This document shows positions 1 through 9,255 of a stretch of 64,000 bases of DNA, piece after piece (the first letter of the stretch is position 1; each line of letters begins with the position of its first letter). The stretch lies in the NCBI GenBank assembly GCA_046328225.1, contig JAXLWZ010000016.1, forward strand, positions 23,249 through 87,248, read 5' to 3'. The position numbers were made by a program, and so were the translations under genes. The notes below the pieces were generated by a model that ran no database searches, was not told the DNA's origin, and saw nothing but the letters and a program-made list of their open reading frames with translations. This DNA is from Amarobacillus sp046328225. Its GTDB lineage: Bacteria; Chloroflexota; Dehalococcoidia; Tepidiformales; Tepidiformaceae.

Positions 1-95
1 GCAAGTTCGACGGCAAACGGCGAGCGGACGACGGCCGCGTTGTTGCGCGTAAAACGGCCAATTCCGCGAATCCGGCGGCGGGGCGGCCAAAGCCC

Positions 96-124
96 TTGAA
101 CCTTGATCGCGCACCCCGTAGGTT
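96..124 (+). promoter_or_regulatory. Weak candidate promoter for ftsB-tilS
   Basis: TTGAAC at 96-101 and TAGGTT at 119-124 are separated by 17 nt and lie just upstream of the first gene. Each box keeps only the outer consensus bases. The rest of 1-137 shows no gene or strong hairpin. Confidence 0.25.
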
Positions 125-137
125 GTGACAGATTCGG

Positions 138-479
138 ATGACTGTATTCAGGAAGAGCCGAGGACGAATCATCTTCCTCGCTGGCGTTGCGCTGGCGTGC
201 TACTTCATCTACAGCGCCGTCTCCGGAGCGGTCCAGAATCACCGGCTCGACCAGGACCGGCGCGACGCCGAACAGCAAGTGCGCGACCTCCAGGACAAGA
301 AGGCCTACCTCCAGGCCGTGAAGGACTACGTCTCCAGCGACGCATACGTCGAGCAGGAGGCGCGCCGTCAGCTGGGCTACACGAAGGACGGCGAGATCGC
401 CTTCGCCATCGTGAGCCCGCCCGCTCCCGCCGCCACGGCCGCCGCCGGGGACTGGTGGCAGCGCCTCTTCCCGCGCTAA
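138..479 (+). CDS. FtsB/DivIC-type septum formation initiator
   Basis: A 113-residue bitopic membrane protein of the FtsB/DivIC family, which works in the divisome core with FtsL and FtsQ/DivIB. A short basic N-terminus (FRKSRGR) is followed by one membrane segment at about residues 10-30, then a heptad-rich coiled coil (about 35-65, rich in Asp, Gln and Arg), then the family-typical tail EQEARRQLGYTKDGEIAF. The last 25 residues are Ala/Pro-rich and unremarkable. It lies 4 nt before tilS, so the two are probably co-transcribed. Family assignment is good; which of FtsB or DivIC it replaces cannot be told from sequence. Confidence 0.85.
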   Translation: MTVFRKSRGRIIFLAGVALACYFIYSAVSGAVQNHRLDQDRRDAEQQVRDLQDKKAYLQAVKDYVSSDAYVEQEARRQLGYTKDGEIAFAIVSPPAPAATAAAGDWWQRLFPR

Positions 480-483
480 CCGC

Positions 484-1848
484 ATGACACCGCTCGCCAC
501 GCGCGTTTCCCGCTTCGCGGACGAGGAGCGCATGTTCCGCCGCACGAAACGCGTGCTCGCGGCCGTCTCCGGCGGGCCCGATTCGGTCGCGCTGCTGCTG
601 GTCCTGCTCGAGCTGCGCGAGCGGTTCGGACTGACCGTGCAGGCCTGCCATTTCGACCACCAGCTGCGGCCGGATTCGCGCGAGGATCTCGAATTCGTGC
701 GCGAGCTCTGCGCCACGCTGGGGGTGCCGTGCTTCTCCGGCGAAGGCGACGTCCGCGGTGTCGCGCGGCAGCAGCGGCGTTCGATCGAGGACGTCGCGCG
801 GATGATGCGCTACCAGTTCCTCGCCTTCGTGGCGGGCGAAAAGCAGGCCGATTGCGTCGCCACAGGCCACACGGCCGGCGACCAGGCCGAGACCGTGCTC
901 ATGCGCATCCTTCGGGGGACCGGGGTGCGCGGTATCCGCGGCATGCTCCCCGTGAGCGACCTCCCGGGCAGTGCGATGCGGCTCGTGCGGCCCCTACTCG
1001 TGGCATCGCGCGAGGAGACGCTGGCGATGTGCGAGGCCGCCGGTGTCGAGCCGCGCATCGACCCCACCAATGCCGAATACTCCGCCACCCGCAACCGCGT
1101 GCGCGAGGTGATCCTGCCGGCGCTGCGGGCCGAGAACCCGTCGATAGACGCCGCCCTGCGCGGGCTCGCGGCGAGCGCGCGCGAGGTCTTCGGCGATGTC
1201 GAGCGCGCGGCCAACGGCGCCAGCCCGGTCGAACGCGGACCGATGGGCGCCATCTATGCCACCGGCACGCTGCGGGCGCTCCCGGCCGAGGCGCTCACGC
1301 TTGTCATCGAACGGGAGGCGGCGTTTTCGAAGCTTGAAGCAGAGGTGAACCGCACGCGCATCGGGAACGCCCGCCGCGTGCTCGCGACCGGGCACGGGCA
1401 GGTGGCGTTCGGGCAGGCCCTGGTCGAGGCGTCGTGCGGGTGGGTCCGCATCGGGCCGGCGGTCGAGCCGGGACCGTTCGAGGCGAAGGTGCTCAATGTG
1501 CCCGGCGCGACCCTGGCCGGGCCGTGGCGGGTCGAGGTGTCCACGAGCGAGTTCGAGGCGCGACCCGGGGCTTCACTCGCGACGATCGATGCGAACCGCG
1601 TGCGCGGCGTGTTGCGCGTGCGGCCGCTCGCCGCGGGCGACCGCATGGCCTACCACGGCATCGAACGCAAGGTGGCCGACGTGCTCGCGCAGGCGAAGGT
1701 GCCGCGCTGGGAGCGTGCGGGCGCCGTCGCGATCACAGACAGCGCCGGCGTGCATGCCGTGATCACACCCCACCGGGCCTTCGAAGCCGCGCACTCACCG
1801 GAGCCCGAGCCCTACTTCGTCCGCATCACGGCCACGCCCGCGCGCTAA
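484..1848 (+). CDS. tilS: tRNA(Ile)-lysidine synthase TilS
   Basis: This cytoplasmic enzyme uses ATP and lysine to convert C34 of the CAU-anticodon tRNA-Ile to lysidine, so that it reads AUA. The PP-loop signature VSGGPDSVALL is at about residues 28-38, followed by the conserved ACHFDHQLRPDS and CVATGHTAGDQAET blocks and GVRGIRGM. The C-terminal substrate-binding domain carries VRPLAAGDRM and RAGAVAIT. At 454 residues it has the full two-domain length. Its stop overlaps the stop of the converging PPOX gene by 4 nt (CTAA, 1845-1848). Confidence 0.95.
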   Translation: MTPLATRVSRFADEERMFRRTKRVLAAVSGGPDSVALLLVLLELRERFGLTVQACHFDHQLRPDSREDLEFVRELCATLGVPCFSGEGDVRGVARQQRRSIEDVARMMRYQFLAFVAGEKQADCVATGHTAGDQAETVLMRILRGTGVRGIRGMLPVSDLPGSAMRLVRPLLVASREETLAMCEAAGVEPRIDPTNAEYSATRNRVREVILPALRAENPSIDAALRGLAASAREVFGDVERAANGASPVERGPMGAIYATGTLRALPAEALTLVIEREAAFSKLEAEVNRTRIGNARRVLATGHGQVAFGQALVEASCGWVRIGPAVEPGPFEAKVLNVPGATLAGPWRVEVSTSEFEARPGASLATIDANRVRGVLRVRPLAAGDRMAYHGIERKVADVLAQAKVPRWERAGAVAITDSAGVHAVITPHRAFEAAHSPEPEPYFVRITATPAR

Positions 1849-2264
1849 GGCGCCGACGAGCGGATGCGCGTGGGCGTGATCTCGATGAGCACCCAGGAGC
1901 TTTCGCCGGCGCGTGCCCACTGCTTGAGCGTCTCGGCCGCCTTCGGTTCGCCGTAGTATCGCGGAGCGAGACGGGTCGCGAGTTCGAACCCGCCCTGATC
2001 CAGGATGGCGGCGGTGCCTTCGATCGTGACCCATGCCTCGGGCACGCCGACCGCTTCCTCGACGGTGAGGGCGACGCGGTTGTCGCGGCGGATGTTGCGC
2101 ACCTTCTGGACGTTTCGCGACGAGAACACGCGCGCCGTGGCGCCGTCCCATTCGAACCAGACCGGCACGGCCGTGGGTGCGCCCTCGGCGGTGAGGGTCG
2201 CGAGCTTGGCGATGCGCACCTCCCGCAGGAAGGCGTCGCGCTGTCCAGGATTCATCGATGCCAT
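1845..2264 (-). CDS. Pyridoxamine-5'-phosphate-oxidase-fold (PPOX) flavin/F420 protein
   Basis: A 139-residue single-domain split-barrel protein. The N-terminal pattern MNPGQRDAFL...IAKLATLTAEGAPTAVPVWF is typical of PPOX-class proteins that bind FMN, heme or F420. RDNRVALTVEE and AWVTIEGTA follow the usual strand order. The start at 2264 is preceded by AAGGGG about 6 nt upstream. It is the last gene of a minus-strand run that also contains an LLM-family protein, so an F420-dependent reductase role is possible but not shown. It converges on tilS with a 4-nt overlap. Confidence 0.8.
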   Translation of the reverse strand: MASMNPGQRDAFLREVRIAKLATLTAEGAPTAVPVWFEWDGATARVFSSRNVQKVRNIRRDNRVALTVEEAVGVPEAWVTIEGTAAILDQGGFELATRLAPRYYGEPKAAETLKQWARAGESSWVLIEITPTRIRSSAP

Positions 2265-2313
2265 TCGTCACCCCTTGTGTGCCGGCGAATACGGAGACGT
2301 TGCGAGCGCGATG

Positions 2314-3084
2314 CTAACGGAGGCGCCGGAACCACTGGTCGAGCACGCCGTGGAGCGCCGGCTTCGCGATCAGGAGGCCCGCGACGTAGGGGTCGGGCTG
2401 GTTGAAGCGCATCGGGTGGCCGAGGACGTCGGTCACGCGCAGGCCGGCGGCTTTGCAGAGCGCGACCCCGGCCGCGACATCCCATTCGGCGCGGCCGTAG
2501 CCGGAGAGGCAGGCGTCACCCTGGCCGGACGCGAGCCGCGCCAGCCGGTAGGCGACGCTCCCCACGGCGGACGTCTTCGCGCCCTTCGGAAGCGGCGGCA
2601 CTTCGTTCCAGCGCTTCTCGTTGCGGCCGACGAGGACGGTGAAGTGGGGGGTGAGCAGCCCGGGCGGCGACTCCTCGGCGCCCACGCAGACGGCGGCCTG
2701 CAGGTCCTCCGCCGCCGGGTTGTAGACAACGCCGAGCACGGGTTCGCCGTTCACGACGAGCGCCACGGAGACCGCGTACTCCGGCACGCCCATGAGGAAT
2801 TCGCGCGTGCCGTCGATCGGGTCGACCACCCAGACACGCTCGCAGCCCAGGCGGTCGGCGGTGTCGGTGTGCTCTTCGCTCAGCCAGCCATCGGACGGGA
2901 ACGCCTTCGTCAGGGCCGCGTGCAGCATCTCGGCGGCGCGGATATCGGCCTCGGAGACGAGTTCGCGGCCGTCCTTGTGGCCGTAGCGCAGCCCCTCGCG
3001 GCGCATGCGCAGCACTTCGTCGCCCGCGGCATGCGTCGCTTCGGTGGCGATGCGCAGTTCCTCGGCGTAGTCGTGTTCCGCCAT
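2314..3084 (-). CDS. Inositol monophosphatase-family phosphatase (IMPase/CysQ-like)
   Basis: A 256-residue Mg2+-dependent, Li+-sensitive-type phosphatase. Metal-ligand motifs are present: GWLSEEHTDT (Glu of the WxEE motif), WVVDPIDGTREF (DPIDGT) and, near the C-terminus, AEWDVAAGVAL (WDxAAG). The substrate could be inositol phosphate, histidinol phosphate or PAP; sequence alone does not decide. I chose ATG at 3084 over an upstream in-frame ATG because a purine-rich GAGGGG lies just upstream and the longer form would run into the preceding gene. Only 7 nt separate it from that LLM gene, so they are probably one transcript. Confidence 0.88.
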   Translation of the reverse strand: MAEHDYAEELRIATEATHAAGDEVLRMRREGLRYGHKDGRELVSEADIRAAEMLHAALTKAFPSDGWLSEEHTDTADRLGCERVWVVDPIDGTREFLMGVPEYAVSVALVVNGEPVLGVVYNPAAEDLQAAVCVGAEESPPGLLTPHFTVLVGRNEKRWNEVPPLPKGAKTSAVGSVAYRLARLASGQGDACLSGYGRAEWDVAAGVALCKAAGLRVTDVLGHPMRFNQPDPYVAGLLIAKPALHGVLDQWFRRLR

Positions 3085-3091
3085 CGGCCCC

Positions 3092-3988
3092 TCAGGCGAA
3101 GGCGGCGAAGATCTCCTCGAAGGCCTTCGCCTGCCCACCCTTCGTGGACGACGGTACCAGTATCGGCGTCTTCACACCGGCGGCGAACCACGCTTCGAGG
3201 CCCTCCATCACGTCCTTGCGGGAGCCGAAGAGGGTGGCATCGGCGAGCCAGCGGTCGGTCATGAGGCCGAGCAGGGCGTCGCGGTCGCGCGCCTCGAGCG
3301 CCTTCTCGACGGCGGTCATCTCCTCGACGTACCCCGCTTCCTTCCAGTAGTTGCGGTAGTTGGGGAGCATCAGGTAGCCGAGCAGCTGCTTGCGCATGAC
3401 CGCGGCAGCGGCCTCGCGGTCGTCGTCGATGCAGGTGGGGAGCATGTCGCCGATGAAGAAGTCGCCAGCCTGGCGCTCGCCGGGGATGTGCGAAAGCGAG
3501 GCGGCCATGTGCGACCGGGACGCATTCGCCCACGCGGCGCCGTTACCGATTTCGACCGAGAGCCCGACCATCTTCGTGCGCAACGTGGCGAGCACGACCG
3601 GTGGCAGCGGCCCGACCTGCTGCTCGGCCGCGCGCAGGCCGGCGACGTAGTTGCGAATGTCGGACAGCGGCTTTCCCGTCGCGACCCCGAGCCGGCGGTT
3701 CGAGGGTTCGTGGCTCACGCCGATGCCGAGGTAGAAGCGGCCGCCGCTGATTTCGTGGATGTACGCGGCCGACTGGGCGAGGTCGAACGCCGTGCGGTAG
3801 TAGATGGGCAGCACCATCGTGCCGAAGCGGATCTCGTTCGTGACGGTGGCCATCGAAAGGCAGAGGCCCATGCTGTCGCCGAAGCTCGCGCAGTAGATGC
3901 CCTGGAAACCGCGGCGTTCGATGTCGGCGGCGAGTTCGACGGTCCATTTACGGCGGCCGGGTACGGCGGCGAGGGCGAGGGCGGGCAT
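3092..3988 (-). CDS. LLM-class (luciferase-like) oxidoreductase, probably F420-dependent
   Basis: A 298-residue TIM-barrel protein of the bacterial luciferase-like monooxygenase family. Markers are ELAADIERRGFQGIYCASF, RFGTMVLPIYYRTAFDLAQSA and GGRFYLGIGVSHEP, the usual order for F420- or FMN-dependent members. A TTG codon at 3997 would add three residues; the ATG at 3988 is the conservative choice. It sits in a tight minus-strand run with CapA-like (upstream), IMPase-like and PPOX genes (downstream). The PPOX neighbour makes an F420-linked reaction reasonable, but the substrate is unknown. Confidence 0.85.
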   Translation of the reverse strand: MPALALAAVPGRRKWTVELAADIERRGFQGIYCASFGDSMGLCLSMATVTNEIRFGTMVLPIYYRTAFDLAQSAAYIHEISGGRFYLGIGVSHEPSNRRLGVATGKPLSDIRNYVAGLRAAEQQVGPLPPVVLATLRTKMVGLSVEIGNGAAWANASRSHMAASLSHIPGERQAGDFFIGDMLPTCIDDDREAAAAVMRKQLLGYLMLPNYRNYWKEAGYVEEMTAVEKALEARDRDALLGLMTDRWLADATLFGSRKDVMEGLEAWFAAGVKTPILVPSSTKGGQAKAFEEIFAAFA

Positions 3989-4062
3989 CTGCGTCAAAGG
4001 GGAGCTCCGGGCGGGGATTTCGCCCGATTATCGCGGACGCGCCCGACATGGTGCAGCAGCGG

Positions 4063-5838
4063 CTATTTCGCCGGCAGGTCGTGCGAGGCCGTCAGCACGT
4101 CGCGAATCACCTTCAGCCGCGGGGCGCCTGACAGGAACGCGGGGCGGTACTGGTTCTCGATCTGGTAGGGGACGAGCCGGATGGTCACGAGCGTGCGGCC
4201 GTGGAACGTGGCCTCCAGCAGGTATCCCTGCGTGTGCTCGGGCGTGTGCACCTGGTCGAAGATGAAGTTCCCGAGCGCGTAGGCGACGAATGCGTTCCCG
4301 CGCACCTCCGCGGCCTGCACCCAGTGGGCCTGGTTCCCGACCACGACATCGGCGCCCGCGGCGGCGGCGGCGCGGAGCGCTTTGATGCTGCGCGCGGTGG
4401 GCGTGTGCGTGTCCTCGGTCCCCGTCTGGACCTGCACGATCACGACGTCGACCCGGGGGCGCAGCGCGCGGATCGCGGCGGTGAACCGCTCGATCCCGAG
4501 GTCCGCGGTGGGACGGTAGAAGGCCGGTTCGCCGGCGGCGCGCTCCTGGCTGTAGTCGTCGTCGAGCGGCGCCGTGCCCGGGGAGGCTTCGTCCGCGCCG
4601 AGGTCCATGGCGGCGACGTCATCGAAGCCGAGCACGCCAATACGGATGCCGTGGACTTCGAAGATGGCGGGGGCGAGCGCCTCGGCCAGGTTGCGGCCGC
4701 CGCCCACGGTCTGAATGCCGGCGGCGTGGAGGCGGTCCAGCGTCTGGAGGAACGCGCGCGACCCGCACCAGTCCCGGCCGCAGTCGAAGACGTGGTTCGT
4801 CGCGACGGTCATGCCATCGAAACCCGCGTAGGTCAGTGCCGCCATCACCTCGGGGGGCGACGAGAGGTTCGTGCCCGCGACACAGAGGAACGGCGGGTTC
4901 ACATCCTGGATGCTGCCATCGAGCGACCCGAGCGCGAGGTCGGAGGCCGCGAGGTAATCGCCCACGGGGCCGCGCAGGGCCGCCGCCCAGTCGCCCGTCG
5001 CCATGATGCGGGCGAGCGAGCAGCGGGACTGGAGGATGTCGCCGGTGGCCACGACGCGCGTCACCACGGGCAGGGGCGCGGCCATGCGCTCCACGACAGC
5101 GACGAGCACTCCGGACCCGGCGCCGGTGCGCGCGAGCACGGACGCGCGTTCCGCAAACGGCCACGCGCCCGCATCGCCGGCTCCGCGAACGAGGTCGAGG
5201 CCATCGATGGCGACGGCGATGCCGCCGAGCCTTAGCCGGTCCAGGGGAACGAAGGCGATGCCGTCGCCATCGGGGCTCGCGAGCGCGGCGAAGAGCTCGT
5301 CGTAGCCGGCGACGTTGGGCACGGGCTCGAAGCTCAGCACGGCCGCGAGCCCGGGCAGGTCGGCGGCAACATCGGGCACCAGCAGGCGCGGGCGGCCACC
5401 GATGCCCCCAACGGACTCCCAGGTCGCCGTGCCCCCGGGAGCGAGCAGCGCGCGAAGTTGCGTCGAAGTGAGCGCATCGACACCCGTCCCGAAGGCCGCG
5501 ACGGGCACCCAGTAGCGCGTCACGACGGGCGTCGCGCCGGGCTGCGGGCCCGCGGCGAAGACGAGGTCGGGCTCGAGCGAACCCGCGGCGACGAATCGGG
5601 CATCGCCTTCAAGCGCGCGCGGGAGGGGGCCGGCGAAACGGATCGAGGCGCGGGAGTTGTTCGAAGGGAGCGAAGGACCGCTCGCGCCGGGGGTGGCACC
5701 GGAGTCGGCGATGGCTATCGCGCCGGGGCCATCCGCGGCCTGCAACAGCGCCAGGGCCAGCAGCACGAGGCTGCCGCCAAAGGCCGCGGCCGCGAGGCCC
5801 AGCAACGCGTACCGGGCGCGCTCCGCCCACGTCATCAC
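4063..5838 (-). CDS. CapA-family (PGA_cap) membrane-anchored protein with N-terminal binding-protein-like region
   Basis: A 591-residue protein. An N-terminal membrane anchor (about 10-33) is followed by about 200 residues resembling a periplasmic binding-protein domain (STQLRALLAPGGTATWESVG). The C-terminal half is a CapA/PgsA-type metallophosphatase-fold domain: VVATGDILQSR, FDGMTVATNHVFDCG, GADVVVGNQAHWVQ, VAYALGNFIFDQ. CapA proteins act in poly-gamma-glutamate export or retention, but many members lie outside capsule loci, and no pgsB or pgsC is present here. The start is GTG at 5838 or the next codon, ATG at 5835; neither has a clear ribosome site. Confidence 0.85.
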   Translation of the reverse strand: MMTWAERARYALLGLAAAAFGGSLVLLALALLQAADGPGAIAIADSGATPGASGPSLPSNNSRASIRFAGPLPRALEGDARFVAAGSLEPDLVFAAGPQPGATPVVTRYWVPVAAFGTGVDALTSTQLRALLAPGGTATWESVGGIGGRPRLLVPDVAADLPGLAAVLSFEPVPNVAGYDELFAALASPDGDGIAFVPLDRLRLGGIAVAIDGLDLVRGAGDAGAWPFAERASVLARTGAGSGVLVAVVERMAAPLPVVTRVVATGDILQSRCSLARIMATGDWAAALRGPVGDYLAASDLALGSLDGSIQDVNPPFLCVAGTNLSSPPEVMAALTYAGFDGMTVATNHVFDCGRDWCGSRAFLQTLDRLHAAGIQTVGGGRNLAEALAPAIFEVHGIRIGVLGFDDVAAMDLGADEASPGTAPLDDDYSQERAAGEPAFYRPTADLGIERFTAAIRALRPRVDVVIVQVQTGTEDTHTPTARSIKALRAAAAAGADVVVGNQAHWVQAAEVRGNAFVAYALGNFIFDQVHTPEHTQGYLLEATFHGRTLVTIRLVPYQIENQYRPAFLSGAPRLKVIRDVLTASHDLPAK

Positions 5839-5880
5839 ATGGCCATCATGCCAGCGCGGCGAAAAAATACCAGAGCTATA

Positions 5881-6750
5881 TCAGCCGGCGGCGGCGTACC
5901 ACCGTTCGGGCGTCCCCGTGGCGCCTTCGATAAAGGAGAAGGCCCGTTCGAGCACATGGTCGATGCCGCCGCAGAGGCCCTCGATCGCCTGCAGTTCGGG
6001 CGGAACCGGCGCGACTTCGCTTTCGAGTTCGTAGCCGCAGTACAGGTGGTAATGCAGCACGAGCCGGTTCGCGGTCGCGATGACGCCACTGAGGCCGGCG
6101 TTCTCCGGCGTGAGGAGCGCGCTGTGGTGCCCGCTGATCGCGTCCACGAGGTGGCCCGGGAACTTCCAGCGCTCGCCCAGTGCCTTGCCGAGCGCGTCGT
6201 GCGCGTAGCCGGTGGTAAGCGCCTCGGCGGCGTGGAGCGACATCTGCCCCGAGGCCGCCATTCCCACGGCGTTGGCGAATTCGCCGGGCATGACCTTGCG
6301 CAGGGCCAGGCGGCCGATGTCGTGGAGGATGCCGGCGGTGAAGGCGTCTTCGGGCTTGGCCACGCGCGTCTTCTTCGCCAGCGTCTCGGCGGCGACGGCG
6401 ACGGCGATGCTGTGGCCCCAGAAGAGGTCGAGGTCAAAGCCGTCGTTCACCTTCTGGCCGCCGAAGGCGTTCATCACGCTCGCGCCCACGGCCATCTGGC
6501 GGACCTGTTTGAAGCCAAGAACGAGCACGGCCTCGCGGACAGTGCTGACGCGGCGGGCGAAGCCATAGTAGGCGGAGTTACTGATGCGGATGAGCTTCGC
6601 CGTGAGGGCCTGGTCGGTGCTCAGCACCTGGGCCAGGTCGAGGGCGCTCGTGCGGTCGTCGTCCGCCATATTCATGACGCGCGCCGCCACCGACGGCAGC
6701 GGTGGCAGCTCGTCGATGCTCTCAATCAGTGCAGCGGCGTTCTTCCCCAT
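5881..6750 (-). CDS. HDOD-domain signalling protein
   Basis: About 289 residues. The HDOD signature IDELPPLPSVAARVMNMADDD near the N-terminus, LAQVLSTDQALTAKLIRISNSAYYG and VREAVLVLGFKQVRQMAVG are clear. HDOD domains are HD-related domains that often lack the full metal site and occur in regulatory proteins. A partial HD-like stretch (FTAGILHDIGRLAL) follows at mid-protein. ATG 6750 was chosen because the domain starts a few codons later; ATG 6762 is possible. It is the first gene of the minus-strand run that continues with CapA, and is divergent from the VWA gene. Confidence 0.85.
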   Translation of the reverse strand: MGKNAAALIESIDELPPLPSVAARVMNMADDDRTSALDLAQVLSTDQALTAKLIRISNSAYYGFARRVSTVREAVLVLGFKQVRQMAVGASVMNAFGGQKVNDGFDLDLFWGHSIAVAVAAETLAKKTRVAKPEDAFTAGILHDIGRLALRKVMPGEFANAVGMAASGQMSLHAAEALTTGYAHDALGKALGERWKFPGHLVDAISGHHSALLTPENAGLSGVIATANRLVLHYHLYCGYELESEVAPVPPELQAIEGLCGGIDHVLERAFSFIEGATGTPERWYAAAG

Positions 6751-6904
6751 CGCGGAGATCATCGGCCGCCGGAGGCAAAAGGACAGTCCACTCGCATGCG
6801 AATAAGGGAATCGCGCCGGCCGGGAGGGCTCACGCGACAAGCGATTTCGATTCCGCTACCGTACCCGCATCGGGCCACGGACGCGGGCCCGGCTGGAGGC
6901 CCCG

Positions 6905-9151
6905 ATGGTCATTCGCTACCGCTACTCGATGTGGGACGGCACGCAGGCCGTGCCGGATGTCGAAGCCGACGAGATCCTCGATAACCTGACCGACGACCTG
7001 ATGAACTTCGGGGACCTGCAGCACGCGCTGCGCAACCTCCTCCAGCGCGGCATGCGAAGCCCCCAGGGCGACCGGATGCAGGGCCTTCGCGACCTCCTCC
7101 AGCAGCTTCGCCAGCAGCGCCGCCAGCAGCTCGATAAGTTCAACCTCAGCTCCGTCTTCGACGACATCAAGCGCAAGCTCGAAGAGATCGTGAACATGGA
7201 GCGCGACACTCTCGACCGCCGCCTCGAGGAAGCGACGGGCGAACGGCCCGAGGGCCGGCAGGGCGAACAGCAGCCGGGCGGCGAGCAGCAGCAGGGTCAG
7301 CGGCAGCAGGGCCAGCAAGGACAACAGGGACAACAGGGACAGCGCCAGCAGGGTCAGCAACAGGGCGGCCAGCAGGGCATGCAGGGTCAGCCGCGCGCGG
7401 GACAGCAGGGCCAGCCGCAGCAGGGCCAGGAAGGCGGCGAAGGCCAGGGCCAGCAGGGGCAGCAATCGCCCGGCCAGCAGCCCGGGAACGAGTTCGCGGA
7501 GATGCTGCGGAACATCGCGAACAAGAAGAAGGACTTCCTCTCGCAACTCCCGAACGATGCCTCGGGCCAGATGCGCCAGCTCCAGGACTACGAGTTCATG
7601 GACCCGGAGGCGCAGGCGAAGTTCAACGAGCTCCTCGAATCGCTGAAGAAGGCGATGATGGAGACGTTCTTCAAGGACATGTACAACCAGATTGCGAACA
7701 TGTCCCCGGAAGAGCTCGAGCGCATGAAGAACATGGTCAAGGACCTGAACCAGATGATGCAGGACCGCATGGCTGGGAAGGAACCGGACTTCAACCAGTT
7801 CATGCAGCAGTATGGCGACCTCTTCGGCGATAACCCGCCGCAGTCGCTCGATGATCTCATCCAGCAGATGCAGCACCAGATGGGCCAGATGCAGAGCCTG
7901 CTCGATAGCCTGCCCGGCGACATGCGCCAGCAGCTCCAGGACCTGCTTTCGGACAAGATCGGCGACCCCGGGCTGCAGCAGTCCCTGAACGAACTCGCCC
8001 AGAACCTCGAATACCTCTACCCGATGCGCGAACTGCGCAACCAGTATCCCTTCCGCGGCGAAGAGGAGATCGACCTGCAGTCGGCCATGCAGCTCATGAA
8101 CCAGATGCAGTCGATCGACGAGGTGGAGCGTCAGCTCGAGCGTACCCAGTACGGCGGCGACATCGAGGACATCGACGGCGACAAGCTCGAGGAGCTGCTC
8201 GGGCCTGAAGCGCGCGAGACACTCGACCAGCTCAAGCAGTTCCTCGAGATCCTCGAAGAGGCGGGGTACATCCGGAAGAAGGGCAACGGCTACGAGCTCA
8301 CGCCGCGCGGCACGCGCAAGATCGGCCAGCGCGCGCTCGGCGAGATCTACGCCCAGCTCAAGAAGGACAGCTTCGGCAAGCACGAGGTTCGCGACAGCGG
8401 CAGTGGCGGCGAGCGCACCGACCAGAGCAAGCGCTACGAGTTCGGCGACCCGTTCTACCTGGACATCCAGAAGACGATCATGAACTCGATGTACCGCGAG
8501 GGCCCCGGCGTGCCCATCCGCCTCAAGCCCGACGATTTCGAAGTCGCGCGGACCGAGATCATGACGCAGACGGCGACGGTGATCATGCTCGACCTGAGCT
8601 GGTCGATGGCGCTGCGGGGCAGCTTCCAGGCCGCGAAGAAGGTCGCGCTGGCGCTGAACAACCTGATCTCGTCGCAGTTCCAGCGCGATAGCCTGTACAT
8701 CGTCGGATTCAGCGCCTACGCCCGCGAACTGAAGGCCGACCAGCTGCCGTACGTGCGATGGGACGAGTCCGTGCTCGGCACGAACATGCATCACGCGTTG
8801 ATGATCGCGCAGAACCTGCTCGCGAAGCACACGCAGGGCACGCGCCAGATCATCATGATCTCGGACGGCGAACCGACCGCGCACCTGGAGAAGGGACGCA
8901 GCTACTTCGCCTATCCGCCGAGCCCGATCACCATCCGCGAGACGCTCAAGGAGGTGAAGCGCTGCACGCAGAAGAACATCACGATCAACACGTTCATGCT
9001 CGACCGGAACTACTACCTGAAGGAGTTCGTGAACCAGGTCGCGCGCATTAACAAGGGACGTGTGTTCTATACGACGCCAGACAAGCTCGGCGAGTACATC
9101 CTCGTCGACTATGTGCAGCAGAAGAAGAAGAAGCTCGCCGGCATCGGCTGA
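6905..9151 (+). CDS. VWA-domain protein with long Gln/Gly-rich linker
   Basis: A 748-residue protein with no signal peptide. Residues 1-115 are acidic and helical. Residues about 119-195 are almost only Gln, Gly, Pro and Glu. A long Met/Gln-rich helical region follows to about 540. The C-terminal von Willebrand A domain has a complete MIDAS: DLSWSM with Asp563, Ser565 and Ser567, then GTNMHHAL and MISDGEPTAH. Such CoxE/ChlD-like proteins usually partner a MoxR-type AAA+ ATPase, but none is adjacent. TGGAGG about 6 nt upstream supports the start. Confidence 0.88.
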   Translation: MVIRYRYSMWDGTQAVPDVEADEILDNLTDDLMNFGDLQHALRNLLQRGMRSPQGDRMQGLRDLLQQLRQQRRQQLDKFNLSSVFDDIKRKLEEIVNMERDTLDRRLEEATGERPEGRQGEQQPGGEQQQGQRQQGQQGQQGQQGQRQQGQQQGGQQGMQGQPRAGQQGQPQQGQEGGEGQGQQGQQSPGQQPGNEFAEMLRNIANKKKDFLSQLPNDASGQMRQLQDYEFMDPEAQAKFNELLESLKKAMMETFFKDMYNQIANMSPEELERMKNMVKDLNQMMQDRMAGKEPDFNQFMQQYGDLFGDNPPQSLDDLIQQMQHQMGQMQSLLDSLPGDMRQQLQDLLSDKIGDPGLQQSLNELAQNLEYLYPMRELRNQYPFRGEEEIDLQSAMQLMNQMQSIDEVERQLERTQYGGDIEDIDGDKLEELLGPEARETLDQLKQFLEILEEAGYIRKKGNGYELTPRGTRKIGQRALGEIYAQLKKDSFGKHEVRDSGSGGERTDQSKRYEFGDPFYLDIQKTIMNSMYREGPGVPIRLKPDDFEVARTEIMTQTATVIMLDLSWSMALRGSFQAAKKVALALNNLISSQFQRDSLYIVGFSAYARELKADQLPYVRWDESVLGTNMHHALMIAQNLLAKHTQGTRQIIMISDGEPTAHLEKGRSYFAYPPSPITIRETLKEVKRCTQKNITINTFMLDRNYYLKEFVNQVARINKGRVFYTTPDKLGEYILVDYVQQKKKKLAGIG
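7261..7488 (+). repeat. Gln/Gly low-complexity coding tract
   Basis: About 228 nt inside the VWA gene built from imperfect repeats of CAGCAGGGC- and CAGGGACAA-like units, encoding runs such as QQGQQGQQGQ. The reading frame stays open and the codons vary (CAG/CAA, GGC/GGA/GGT). That suggests selection on protein composition and not recent slippage alone. Confidence 0.85.
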
Positions 9152-9255
9152 CGGCGCTTCCGTGACGTACCGCACAGACACGCGGCCGGTTCAATCGCCA
9201 CACTTCCGCGATCGGCCCGGCCCCGGTTCACGTCCGGCCTATTCGGGGTGTTGGC

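Noticed and set aside
1980..2000. tRNA T-loop-like GAGTTCGAACCC
   Set aside because: It lies inside the PPOX coding sequence and no acceptor stem, D-arm or anticodon arm can be built around it.
4063..5838. Poly-gamma-glutamate capsule operon
   Set aside because: Only a CapA-like gene is present, without pgsB/capB or pgsC/capC, and its neighbours are metabolic and signalling genes.
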